Origin: Paralvinella palmiformis
Lineage: Eukaryota; Annelida; Polychaeta; Terebellida; Alvinellidae
DNA: 64,000 bases
Assembly (NCBI GenBank): GCA_025642065.1
Contig: JAODUP010000026.1
Location: forward strand, 1,497,001-1,561,000
Direction of reading: 5' to 3'
A program made the translations under genes and the position numbers. Each line of letters opens with the position of its first letter. Within the stretch, counting starts at the first letter, position 1. This document shows positions 1 to 10,805 of the stretch, in pieces. The notes under the pieces were generated by a model. That model did not search any database. It saw only the letters and a list, made by a program, of their open reading frames with translations, and was not told the DNA's origin.

Positions 1-2568
1 CTGCTTTGGTGAAACATCAAATTGCCGAGTAAATACAATTTATTGAATAAAACAAAAGGTGTGCCCTTGGCATATGTCTATTATAAGATCAAATTCACAG
101 GGCATCTTAATTTAATGACATGTCCGCCATTTGCTCCTTTCAGTCTATCACTGTATCAGGTTGACCACACCATATTAGTAGTGTTCCTGTGTGAAAAAAA
201 CATTAAACTGCTTAAGTCTATCTGATGACTGTGATCAATAGACCGATCCTGCTACGACTCCAAGCGTAAATTGACCGAAGCTCGATATTATGTTAGAAAG
301 ATATGACTGCTTATGCGGAATCTCGGATTACAAGGGAAATGACCATCCCACATTTTTTCAACAACAAAAGCAAATGGACATTTTGTTCCATTCGATCTTG
401 GATATTTCCTAGACTTAAATGTGTAAGAAGGTTTTATATTTCCCCCATGTTTACATTCAATATTAAACACGTGCAACATATCAATAAGTTTATTTACATA
501 TTGCTATGTAAAGGTTAAGCTTGTTAAGCCATGCTCCCATCTCATTTCTCCCAGTGACTCGATGTGGGCAGCAGCAGTGATCATGTGATACTGGATATTC
601 ATAGCTTTTACACAGCCACCATGCTGACAGCGTTGTTCCTTCAGCAGGATTGTTTATGTATTAAACGACACAAATTTTATAATAAAATACACTATTATTT
701 TAATAAGTGTGAAAGAAATATAAAACAGCCACATCTCTAGTTTACATTATTTGTGTCCTGAGTAAATAAATCCGATCCATTGTTTTAACAACATCTTCAG
801 TAAGATCGTATTTAAGGGATCTACTTGGGTCTACCTGTATATCAAAACATGCTAGATTGACCATGCCCCTGGCTCAGTCCGAGTGTTGAAATCCATCCTC
901 TTTCAAACAGTCCCATTGAATGATTGATGATTGACTTTCATGTTACTGGCTGGTTGGCAACTTTTTTCTCACCTAACACCTCGCCAGGGATCCAAATGTG
1001 CATGCATTGCGAGATCGATCTATAGTGCAGCTGAAGATGACTAACACCATGTTATGACTTCTTAGGTACCCAGACCCAGCGATTGACTATTGTCAGTATT
1101 GAGCCAACACTCAAGTCTGGACAGTGACACAGTCACTGAATCAGTGATCGAGTCACAATAATGACAAGAATTTATGATAATCTCCAATAACATTTCGCGT
1201 TCATCACATATTTAATATAACTATTGGTCCTAACCCGTTTTTCTGTTATAACTATTTAGCTATGATAGTCAAACTACAAACCTCGTCTTTAGATTTCGTT
1301 TAGTAGTCATATTCAACAAGTTTTTCCCACATGGCCTGGCTCTTTACGTACCAAAACAATTATGTTTACTCCGTTATGGAATTGTAAAACATTTTAATAA
1401 AAAATTCATTTAATATCATCTGATAGCTTCGCCTATGCAGAAAGGAATTTTGTTTAGTTTTTCTACGGAAAGTAAAATGTTTCAATAGCATTAATTATTT
1501 ATAGAACTCAAAGCATTACCTTTATTTGAAAAGAAAGATTCCTTAACCCGTGATTGCTGTTTTTAGTCACTACTAAATAGTATTGCTGAACAGTCTGAGG
1601 TCATTGTTTAGTTTACTGGTAAAGGCCAAAACCGCATGTAAAAAAAGAAACCTTAGCTTTGTTATAGATTTAAATATGCAATTATCTATGCGTAATTTTC
1701 TTTTTAATTATCTCTGAATTGGTATGTACTGCAAGTCATAAATGAGATTCGCTTAAAGGTAAATTGGTTCTTTTTCATATTCACACACACACACACATAT
1801 TGACACACTATATATAAATATATATATATATATATATAATGCTAAACTTATTACGTATAGCCGCCCATATATATCACTCTGTTACAGAAAGTGTTTGTTT
1901 TAACCCCTCCACAAACTGTAAAAGTGGACTATAATTATATGTATAAGTAATATTTAAACAATGATCGAATAACTACTAAGACAAGATGTCTGCACGGTGT
2001 TTTATGATACGATAATGCGCAGCGGAAGGGAGAAACCTGATGGAGTGTCCCCTTTTAACAAAATGTGATGATTTTGTTGGCTTCGTGGCCAAATTGTAGC
2101 CACATAAAACGCCTAGAGAACACGGCACACGCACGCATGCCCTTATAATGCGTTGTACAGAAATTAATATAATCTATCTATACAAAATACCTAGGGTAGT
2201 AATGTGGTGTTTATTGATTGTATTGTGTGCAAGTTTGCATCCGAGTACATCTCCGAACAGTGATCGTCAATAATTTTTCTTATATCTTATATATCACCTA
2301 AGAAATTAGGTTTCCAGTTTGCACAGATTAACGCCTAAATTTAAACAAATGTTTGACAAATATACTGAGTTGTCTTTCTTTTCTTCTCATTAAAAAAAAC
2401 CTGCGCATAATTATGGACATCTTAATTAGAGTTCTAGTTAATTCATCGCGTATATCCCATCACGATTGTAGACTAAGACTGATTAATTGATTAACTTACA
2501 ACAAACTTCTGTGCGTTCTTCATCGTTTTGTCTAATCTTGAACAGGGCTAGAGTTTGTAGATTTTTAA

Positions 2569-2571
<3 letters not shown>

Positions 2572-2618
<47 letters not shown>
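2572..2618. repeat. (GT)n microsatellite
   Basis: About 23 uninterrupted GT units, followed by a short imperfect extension. A second long GT tract of similar length lies at 4161-4215 and creates artefactual poly-Cys-Val or Thr-His reading frames. Confidence 0.95.
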
Positions 2619-2621
<3 letters not shown>

Positions 2622-3952
2622 CTGTATGTGTGTGTAGAAGCGGTTATATGATGCAGTACGAGCGAAATAATAGGGGGGGGGATTTAAAACTTTAAGGATA
2701 TAAAGGACTATAGTTACTACGTAGAGAACTTTTTTAATATTTTTTTATTTCTAATGGTTTCTTATTTAATCAAATTGAAGGGTGGACCAATTAAAAAAAA
2801 ATTATAGTCGTATATAGAAGATAAAATGATGACCTTATCTTAGAACCCATTAATATCCAATAACTGTCACCGTCATTAAAATAGAATATTATGCCTAAGT
2901 GGCTGGTAGAGCGGATCTGTTGTATTAAATGTTTGCAATTCGAATATAATTATCTATTCTATACAAAGTAATGTTATTTTATGGACCCTCGCCATAATAC
3001 TATTACTCTTATAAATAATCTGCTCTGAACTAGGAGGTATGTTAATATATCTTTTCAAATGGGGAGATTATAGATAAGAGTGTTGTTATTGTGGGACCCA
3101 TAAGGTAATATTCCCATTTTGTGTGTAATATGTCCCGTGTTTGCCGGTTAGTCAATTTTTTAGACGTTTGTGTATCTCAGCCTCCTTAATATATATACTT
3201 TGTGTAACATGATCATCGTAGTTTAAACGAAATGCCCATCTGCGCTTTTTAGAGCGATGTGCTCGTTGATGACTATGTATGTCAGTCTCGATTCTGCACA
3301 CACCATTCTCCAATTAAAGAAACGACCGAGAAGCACGTGTGTAGGAGGCCGAAAAAGACCAAATGTAAACAAAGATATGTTAAGTCGTGTTAAGTCTAAC
3401 ACGTGTTAAGTCTAAAGTTTGTGTAAGATTAATTATTTATATTTGATACAAATAAGTTCAATTAAAAGCACCGATTTTCACAAAATCTTTGTGTCTTTTA
3501 GCGATCAAGAGGCAAACAAAAAGTGTTATGCCAATACTCGCTGTAGGTTGCCAGTATTTTTAATCCGTGATTTTTAGGGCTGTTCAAGTTTGACATTTTG
3601 TATAGATCTGTATTTGGCTTGAATCTGCAGTAAATTGGCGACTACATACAGCAAGAACGCATAACTGTTATAAAAAAAAATTAATAATACGTATCTTTAT
3701 TATTGTCACAATGCTCACAGAAGTAAATAGTATCCATTTTTATTTTGGTTTATGCTCCAGATCCGACTCATTTATACTTCTGTACTCATTTGTCCTAATG
3801 ATGTGAATCTGTACATGCCAGCGCCAACGTCAACTACCTAGATGGCATACCTTTTATGGCTGCCAACTACCAAGGTTTAACTATAATCCATAATAATCGA
3901 CCGACATCTAACCATGGATCCAGTTTTGGCTGGTCCAGGTCAGCAGTCGGTT

Positions 3953-4021
3953 AGTTGATTTGAACCGAAAGCCTTCCGTATTCTAGTCGACCACTCTAAT
4001 CACAGAGCCACCACGACCCAC
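3953..4021 (-). repeat. tRNA-like SINE relic
   Basis: Read on the minus strand this contains a box-A-like GTGGCTCTGTGATTAGAG and, about 35 bases later, a box-B-like GGTTCAAATC, the internal RNA polymerase III promoter arrangement of tRNA-derived SINEs. It is short and eroded, and no complete tRNA fold is evident. Confidence 0.4.
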
Positions 4022-4161
4022 GTAATAAGTGCACTCAAGCAAAATGTTAGTAGTCTTGAAATTTGTGTTTCTTTATATCAAATTTAAATATTCATCAATG
4101 GAATCACAATGATCCCTGCCTATGTGTGTGGGGGGTGGATAGGGGGTGAATGAGTGCGTGT

Positions 4162-4217
<56 letters not shown>

Positions 4218-4334
4218 GGGGGTAATCCATGCGTCAGAAAACAACTCTCGTTCTGTGACCCCCTCCCCACTCCAGTAGCATATATCGTCATCATCACCAT
4301 CAGCATTATTTGTACCAGTAGCTGTCCTGTTACC

Positions 4335-4569
4335 ATGACAACGTCTAGCTGGAAAGAGCAAATAATACACGTTGGCTACGCAAATCAATTCCGTGGACAA
4401 AGTACGGAAGTCGAGCTTCGGAGCGGTTCAAAGGACGACATGATACCGGGAAAGGTAGATATTCACGAAGCAGGTGAGTTTGTGCCGATATATATATATA
4501 TATTCGAGTAATTAGTCGTGTGTGTGCACGCGTGTTTTTGTGTGTACACATTGTTCAGCATACTCAGAC

Positions 4570-4607
<38 letters not shown>

Positions 4608-4844
4608 CTATATTGTTTTATGTCAAAATACATATTTTTTCATATTTCCAGCCTTTTCTGGCGACGTACGGACTCTAAAATTACTTCTCAACGAAAACAG
4701 CGTAAGGAATAATTATGCTTTATGTTCGTGTGTGTGTGTGTGTGTGCGAGTGAGCGCGCGCGTGTGTGTAAACAGAAGCGCATACATATACACATACCAC
4801 ACTCTATATTAGTATTGATAAATGATTATCAAACAGCTGACGTG

Positions 4845-4884
<40 letters not shown>

Positions 4885-7255
4885 CCAAATGACAAGAATG
4901 ATACAGGACAAACGCCATTACACCGAGCAGCTATGAATGGTTGGTTAGACTGTGTCTCAGTGTTGCTAGAAGCTGGAGCACATGCTAACGCTACTGATCT
5001 GTCCGGTAAGTGTACACAATCCGATATCATTGTTGCATTATCAATAACTTCATGGAGAGTTCCGGATTATCCTCATCCTTATATCTTATTAGTGGTGTTA
5101 TTGAGGGGGGGGTCTCCTGTGGTCCAGTTGATATTACATTACACCATAGTCCTCCAGGTCGTAGAATCGAATCTACCAATAAAATAATTTGGCCTCATAA
5201 TCGCAATTCCTCAGAAATTGGACCCTCACGAAGGCATTCCCCATGAGGCCAAAACCGATACTAAACGAGACTCACCCACCCACTCATTCACTCACTCACT
5301 CACTCACTGCTAATATTTTAATTGATTGTTCTCATATATGGGCCCCTCTGTGGTTTAATTAGTAGCGTATTGGACCACAGATCACTACCACTCGAGTTCG
5401 AATCTCAGCGTGGGCATATCTGAAGGCTGTTTCATCTTTGACCTTGCTTCATTACCTTTGGAGGCTGCTCGACCCATTTAGCCTAAGATATGCACAGAAG
5501 TGACCGTATGGGGTGATTACATACGGTGAAATATGTCCCGAATGTAACCAGTCTTGACAGACCACCTCTATAAAAGACCGCTAAACATAGTGTTTCCAAT
5601 TCATTTACCATCTTAGGTTAAAGACGACAGGATTTGTCTTAAATGACTACCTCCGTTTGATTATAAGCTACCACTACCACGTATTGACTGGTAACTAAGA
5701 CAGCTTCCTAAGAAAATGTGTATAGGATGTATTAATGATCCTGGATCCTATCCGGATGTAAATGGGTCGGAAAATAACTCCGCATGTATTCATACGCAAC
5801 AACTCAGCGATTTGTTCTATATTAGGGTCGTATAATAATACATAACGCGTGCAAATAGAATGTAGCGATAGAACCCCTCCCTTGCTAAGTATGCGTGTAA
5901 ACATCCACGAGATAGGCGTGGACAGGTAATTTCTTAATATGGCACCTTTGATCAGCAGCACAACACAGCCTTCATCTGACGACTATTGAATACTGGTCCA
6001 TATCCCCCTTCATGCCCCCCCCCCCTCTATTCTCCCTAGCCTCCTTCCACTAGCGCGTCCAGGGCCGGCTTATGTCGGTGTATATATAGCTCTTTGTGGT
6101 ACGACCGAATGCGTTGTAGACATCACCATGGAAACAGTTGGCAAGAGGTCACCAGATATTAATAACACACATAGCGACAAAGACGTCATCTGTCGGTAGA
6201 TTTTTGGTGATTTATTTTCACAGATTATCCCCTTTTGGGTGTTATGTTACATTTTTAGATATCATGGGAACAACCGTAAATAAAGTCAGTAAGTGACAAG
6301 TTCTAATGAGGTCCACTTTCGGGAAGCCGGATTTCCCACGATGTGTCACGTGATCGCGGAGCAAGCTAATCGCTATTAGCTCTGTGCGCAATCACGTGAA
6401 CATGGCGTCACATTTCTTGATCATTATTATATTTTGCCTTCAAGACAACTAACTCAGTATTGTTTATTTTTAGCAACACAGGTGATAAGAAAGGTTAGGT
6501 TTTCATAGTGAGTGAGTGGGTGAGTGAGTGAGTGAGTGAAACAGATACAAACAGATTGATGGGTGGACACATTTGTGCACCTACACGCACGCACCTACCT
6601 ACCTACACACACAAACAAGTGAATGATTGAGCGTGTTTGTATATATATATATATATATATATATGCTTGCGTGCGTGCGTGCGTTTCCCAATGATCCTGA
6701 TGTGTTTTCCACCTTTCCTTCAGGCTGTACGCCACTACATTATGCTGCGGCCAATGGTTATCTCGTCATTGTGCGTCATCTACTCGAGTACGGCAATGCC
6801 AGCATCAGCATCAAGACTAAGAAGGGACACACAGCCAGGCATATGGCTAAAACTAGGTCACAAACAAAGATGGTCGCCCTCCTTAGTGAAATAGGTTAGT
6901 ATTTACATACGATTCGCACGGGCGCCTCCGCGGTCTTGTTGGTAGCGCGTTGGACCACAGATCACTTCTACCCGAGTTCGAATCTCGGCACCGGCATATC
7001 TGAAGGGTGTGTCATCTTTGAATTCGCTTCATTACCCATTTAGCCTACCGTGTGCACAAAAGTGGCCGTAAAACATCAACTATCGCATACGATTCACAAA
7101 ACTTCCCGGATAAGGAAATATCGACATAATATTAAGTTAATTTATTTTTTTAAGCTCAGATCGATCCTTCTCTCCGACAGTCATTACGATCTGATCAGCA
7201 ATTTAATTTAATTTCAGAAAACCAGATGGAAGGAAGTAACTGGCTATCGAAATAG
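4335..7255 (+). CDS. Small ankyrin-repeat protein (5 exons, 173 aa)
   Basis: Exons 4335-4473, 4652-4701, 4882-5005, 6724-6894 and 7218-7255 join in phase from ATG to TAG. Donors are gtgag, gtaag, gtaag and gttag, all acceptors end in AG, and exon 3's acceptor directly abuts an (AT)n tract. The N-terminal ~46 residues are not recognised. Then come a partial ankyrin unit (SGDVRTLKLLLNENS), a full unit beginning TGQTPLHRAAMNGW (about residues 70-102), another beginning CTPLHYAAANGYL (about 106-140) and a degenerate cap (KKGHTARHMAKT). The TPLHxAA helix signatures identify ankyrin repeats, which generally mediate protein-protein binding; no catalytic domain is visible. There is no signal peptide or membrane segment. 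It is probably a cytosolic adaptor, and I cannot name the ortholog. Introns 3 and 4 each contain a SINE. A candidate poly(A) signal (AATAAA) lies at 7902-7907. Confidence 0.8.
4850..4880. repeat. (AT)n tract forming the intron 2 acceptor region of the ankyrin gene
   Basis: The AT dinucleotide array runs straight into the AG of the exon 3 acceptor, so the usual polypyrimidine tract is replaced by an alternating T/A array. Length variation here could affect splicing; that is inference. Confidence 0.7.
5125..5310 (+). repeat. Second-family SINE copy with (CACT)n tail
   Basis: A box-B-like CGTAGAATCGAATCTACC near 5159-5176 is followed about 100 bases later by an (ACTC)n tail at about 5274-5308. 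The same head-plus-tail arrangement recurs at 8455-8730, 61090-61260 and 62960-63235, which supports one family with a microsatellite tail. Boundaries are approximate. Confidence 0.45.
5341..5510 (+). repeat. tRNA-derived SINE family 1, copy A
   Basis: It has box A (CTGTGGTTTAATTAGTAGCG) and box B (CGAGTTCGAATCTC), followed by the family's conserved body (GCATATCTGAAGG, TTCATCTTTGAC, CCATTTAGCCTA). This copy is the most diverged at its 3' end. It lies in intron 3 of the ankyrin gene. Confidence 0.8.
6921..7085 (+). repeat. tRNA-derived SINE family 1, copy B
   Basis: It starts GGCGCCTCCGCGGTC, has box B GAGTTCGAATCTC and ends GGCCGTAAAACATCAACTATC. About 20 bases of the body are deleted after CATTACC. 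It starts only 26 bases after the exon 4 donor of the ankyrin gene, within intron 4. Confidence 0.85.
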
Positions 7256-7527
7256 GAATTTCGTGTACACTCGAAGATAAATTGGAATGTGTGAAAAAAC
7301 TAAGATTTTAAATATCTACCGATCGCAGTTTTAGAAACCAATCATTATATTGTAAACATAGTATAATACTATAATAGCACAAGATATATGCTGTAATGTA
7401 GCGGTGCTGGTTTGTCTTAAAATGCGACTGGCAGTTGTAATGATAGTTTTCTGTGAAGTGTTTGACGTTCCTACGTAACCGAGCTGTTCACCATAGGAAA
7501 TAAATTATTTAGATATAAATGTGTTAA

Positions 7528-7530
<3 letters not shown>

Positions 7531-7567
<37 letters not shown>
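7531..7567. repeat. (GT)n microsatellite
   Basis: A run of GT units between the ankyrin gene's stop codon and SINE copy C. Confidence 0.9.
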
Positions 7568-7570
<3 letters not shown>

Positions 7571-7608
7571 TACTGCCCGTTACTCTGTAGCATTCTACTA
7601 CTGTATGT

Positions 7609-7799
7609 GGCACCTCCGTCGTCTAGTTGATAGCGCGTTGGACTACAGATCACTACCAACTGAGTTAGAATCTCGGTGTGGGTATATCTGAAGGGTGTTT
7701 CATCTTTGACTTCGCTTCATTAACTCTTTGGAGGTCGCTCGACCCATTTAGCCTACCATGTGCACAAAAGTGGGCGTAAAGGATCAATCATCGTCATCT
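7609..7799 (+). repeat. tRNA-derived SINE family 1, copy C
   Basis: Nearly full-length. It has box A (GTCTAGTTGATAGCGCG), a box B altered to GAGTTAGAATCTC, the conserved body, and ends GTAAAGGATCAATCATCGTC with the family's ATC-rich tail. Confidence 0.85.
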
Positions 7800-8011
7800 A
7801 CCACTGTATGTCTGGTTTTATACGTCGAGGCATAAACAAAGCTGAAAATTATGTTGGTCTTTAGGTTCCGGCTTCTGCAAAGGTTCGAAGCGAGAAACTA
7901 GAATAAAAATTATAAAATAATAGACAGAACAATAAGAAAATAAACCAATATTTATTTTTAATAATACACGGATTTAAAAATTAGCCTGTCACATTTTAAT
8001 TGGCTCATACC

Positions 8012-8345
8012 AGATATGGGGTCAATTCCAATTCCGGAATTGATTGACAATTCCGGAATTGGAATTGCTTATATAAAAAATGGAATTGGAATTGATAAAT
8101 TTGGAATTGGAATTGAAGTTTGCTACCAAACAAATTAAATCCACAAATAAATTTATCATTTAATTTTTTATTCAGAACTTTTTCTTCCATGACAGTCCTA
8201 CTTGGAATATAAACTACTCGGAGTAAGTATTCCAAGTAGATACTCGGAGTAAGTATTCCAATTAGGTACTCGGAGTATGTATTCGGAGTACCTATTCATG
8301 GTATAAATTAGTAGGTAAAAAGAATAGATAAAAAATGGAACTGGA
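8012..8345 (+). mobile_element. GGAATTGG-rich dispersed element, copy 1
   Basis: It starts AGATATGGGGTCAATTCCAA and contains reiterated GGAATTGGAATTG. It continues with TTAAATCCACAAATAAATTT and CCTACTTGGAATATAAACTA, then reiterated ACTCGGAGTA palindromes. Diverged copies lie at about 45790-45996 (inverted) and 52675-52917. The outer GGGGTCAATTCC at this end and GGAATTGACCCC at the far end of copy 3 suggest terminal inverted repeats of a nonautonomous DNA element. No protein is encoded. Confidence 0.6.
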
Positions 8346-8454
8346 ATTGAAAAGGTTATAATTGAACTGTCAGGTTCATACTTCATAGAGGATATAGTAG
8401 AATGTATTAATATTAAAAATTCTCATAACAACAACATTATAATTATAATCAACG

Positions 8455-8730
8455 ATGCTCCAGCATATTGTAGTTGGTAGCGCACTGCAACAAAGACTTT
8501 CAGGTCGTGCGATCGATTCTCAGTGTTGCTTACGTCTATGAAATATTTCAACTTTCATCTGATCATTTTCCTAGGTAATGAAATGACCGATCGGTCGTAT
8601 GTCCGAGGTGAGACCAGCACTCACTCACTCACTCACTCACTCACTCACTCACTCACTCACTCACTCACTCACTCACTCACTCACTCACTCACTCACTCAC
8701 TCACTCACTCACTCACTCACTCACTCACTC
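8455..8730 (+). repeat. Second-family SINE copy with a very long (ACTC)n tail
   Basis: The head reads TAGTTGGTAGCGCACTGC with box-B-like GTGCGATCGATTCTC. About 80 bases later there is a pure (ACTC)n array at 8618-8730, roughly 28 units, then AATC-type units. The array gives an artefactual Thr-His-Ser-Leu repeat protein. Confidence 0.6.
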
Positions 8731-8817
8731 AATCAATCAATCAATTAATCACTCAATCAATCAATCATTCGATGGCTCGTCCGGCCACATACTTTCACAC
8801 TCTGCCTATTTCTGACA

Positions 8818-8985
8818 TCCTGTAGCACAGTGGTTAGAGTACCGCGCTGCAAACCTACATGTTGTGGGGGGGGGGGTTCGGGTCCGTCTCATACCTGTGT
8901 GATATGAGATTTGTTTCTCGATGGGGTCGACGCTCGGCTATATTTGTCACCTGTGAATAAGATTATACCTGCCAATTACTAAATA
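8818..8985 (+). repeat. tRNA-derived SINE head, third type
   Basis: GTAGCACAGTGGTTAGAGTA (box A) is followed by GGTTCGGGTCCG (box B) after a G homopolymer. The downstream body lacks the family 1 motifs. It is assigned to SINEs only by its internal promoter-like boxes, and its end is uncertain. Confidence 0.4.
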
Positions 8986-9130
8986 CAGCACAGCGTCGGT
9001 GATAGTGACGAGTAGGCGAGTACTTGCGAGGGAAATGTTACACGCGAACGGCAGAACGTCAACTAGACATTTACTTGTACAAACAACGAACTGTCTGACA
9101 TTAATGTATGCCATTGGTGTGTCGCGGAAT

Positions 9131-9174
<44 letters not shown>

Positions 9175-9207
9175 CAAACAAACGCACGCACACATTACAT
9201 AGACAAC

Positions 9208-10767
9208 ATGGTGGTGACAGCGTTCGTCCGTCGGAAGAAGCTCTCGGTAAAGATAATATTATTAGCTTTAGCCGTGTTTTCCATAAAGAATCTGGCTCAT
9301 CTCTTATCTTATCGTCGTAATGGGACACTCGACCGGACAAAAATCTGGATTAAGCCAACATCCCGTGATCCGTTTAAGGATGAGGGAGAAGTTGGTGACT
9401 TGGATGGCGGAACAGTTTGTCCTCTGATTAAACCTCCAAGTAAGAAATAACAAAAAATTCCCGTGATATATTTATAAAAAAAATTATTTCGCCTTTCTTA
9501 TCGATGAAAATATATCAACTTAAATGAGTTGACTACAGCGAGACTAAAATAAAATAAGTTAAGAACTTATTTAAATTATGTTAAAAATATTTTTATTTTG
9601 TTTTAAACTGAATCTGGTTTTTGGTACTTGTCCTTATGGTGATTAGCTTCGACGTTGATTGAGTGGGTATGTGGATGAGTGAGTAAGTGAATCCTTTGTT
9701 TATTCGCGACGTCTAGCCGCATCCATTGAACAGAAGAATGAAACATTCTAGAGAGACAGGCTAAACCGGGGTTCGAACTCATGCCACTTAGGACCGGTTT
9801 TAAGAGAAGGGACACGCCCCTCCCCCCCGAAATAGAATCGTAAAATAAATATTTTGCTAACACGGGATATTATTATAAATATCTAAATCCTCCTTATCGA
9901 GTCTTGCCATATGTGCGGGTATTTAGTAACTTCGTGGTGTTAAGGGCACCCCCTTTTCTTTTCAAATTCCTTGATCTTCCCGTACTGGCGCATTTTCAAA
10001 TATTTTTTAGGGAATGAAAACATAAACATTGATCTAGAGGAAGAGTACTTGCTCTTCAGCTGTCGAGGGTCAAGTTGGTAGCGCGTTGGACCACATATCA
10101 CTACCACCTGAGTTCGAATCCCGGCGTGGGCATATCTGAAGGCTGTTTCATCTTTGACTTCGCTTCATTACCTTTGGAGGTCGCTCGACCCATTTAGCCC
10201 CATCATGTGCAGAAAAAAATGGCCGTAAAACATCAATCATCATCATCATCCACATCATCATCATCTCCAGCTGTCAATCATTAACGCACGCCATTGTTTC
10301 CCGCACAGCATGTGACATAGAGGTTGCGGCCTATCCGGTCAGTCCTTATAACCCGCACAAAGCCAATGGTTCCGTCTCAATAAACGGGATCAGGGTTGTC
10401 GAGTGGACAACCAAGCCGACATTTCTGACGGTTAGACTGAACAATACCTGTCACGTACAAGAGATAAAATACTTCAACCATCGACGAGGTAAAAGGTATG
10501 ACGATTTCTGGACGTACCACGAAGCTCTACCGGTCAAAGCGGTCGTGCTCGGTGTAGCTTACGGGTATTCCATATCGAGGGAAGCCTTACACAAGTTTGG
10601 CGTCAAGGATAAGTACGTCTTCCAGACGGACGATGTTCGAGGGATCTCGGCGTTTTCTGGATTGGTGGCCTTTAAAAGTTACACTCTGTCGAGGTCGTCG
10701 CCGGACGGTAGGAGAAAGGTCATACATCAACGAACATTGGATCTTGGTAATGGTGTGTGTGTGTGTG

Positions 10768-10805
<38 letters not shown>

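Larger units (their letters stand above)
1..4334. other. Non-coding stretch upstream of the ankyrin gene
   Basis: I see no exon chain or family-like protein here. The stretch is AT-rich with simple repeats, including an (AC)n/(AT)n patch near 1783-1840 and (GT)n tracts near 2572-2618 and 4161-4215, plus one tRNA-like SINE relic at about 3953-4021. The right end may hold the promoter and 5' UTR of the ankyrin gene, but no core-promoter motif is convincing. Confidence 0.6.

Noticed and set aside
4073..4511. Overlapping frames on both strands with poly-Thr-His or poly-Cys-Val
   Set aside because: Created by the (GT)n microsatellite; only the part from 4335 is exon 1 of the ankyrin gene.
6921..6995. 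Possible functional tRNA gene
   Set aside because: It has box A and B, but the acceptor stem does not close, and the same sequence with a common body and tail recurs around a dozen times, so it is a SINE head.
8523..8825. Thr-His-Ser-Leu repeat protein
   Set aside because: Translation of the (ACTC)n array, a SINE tail.
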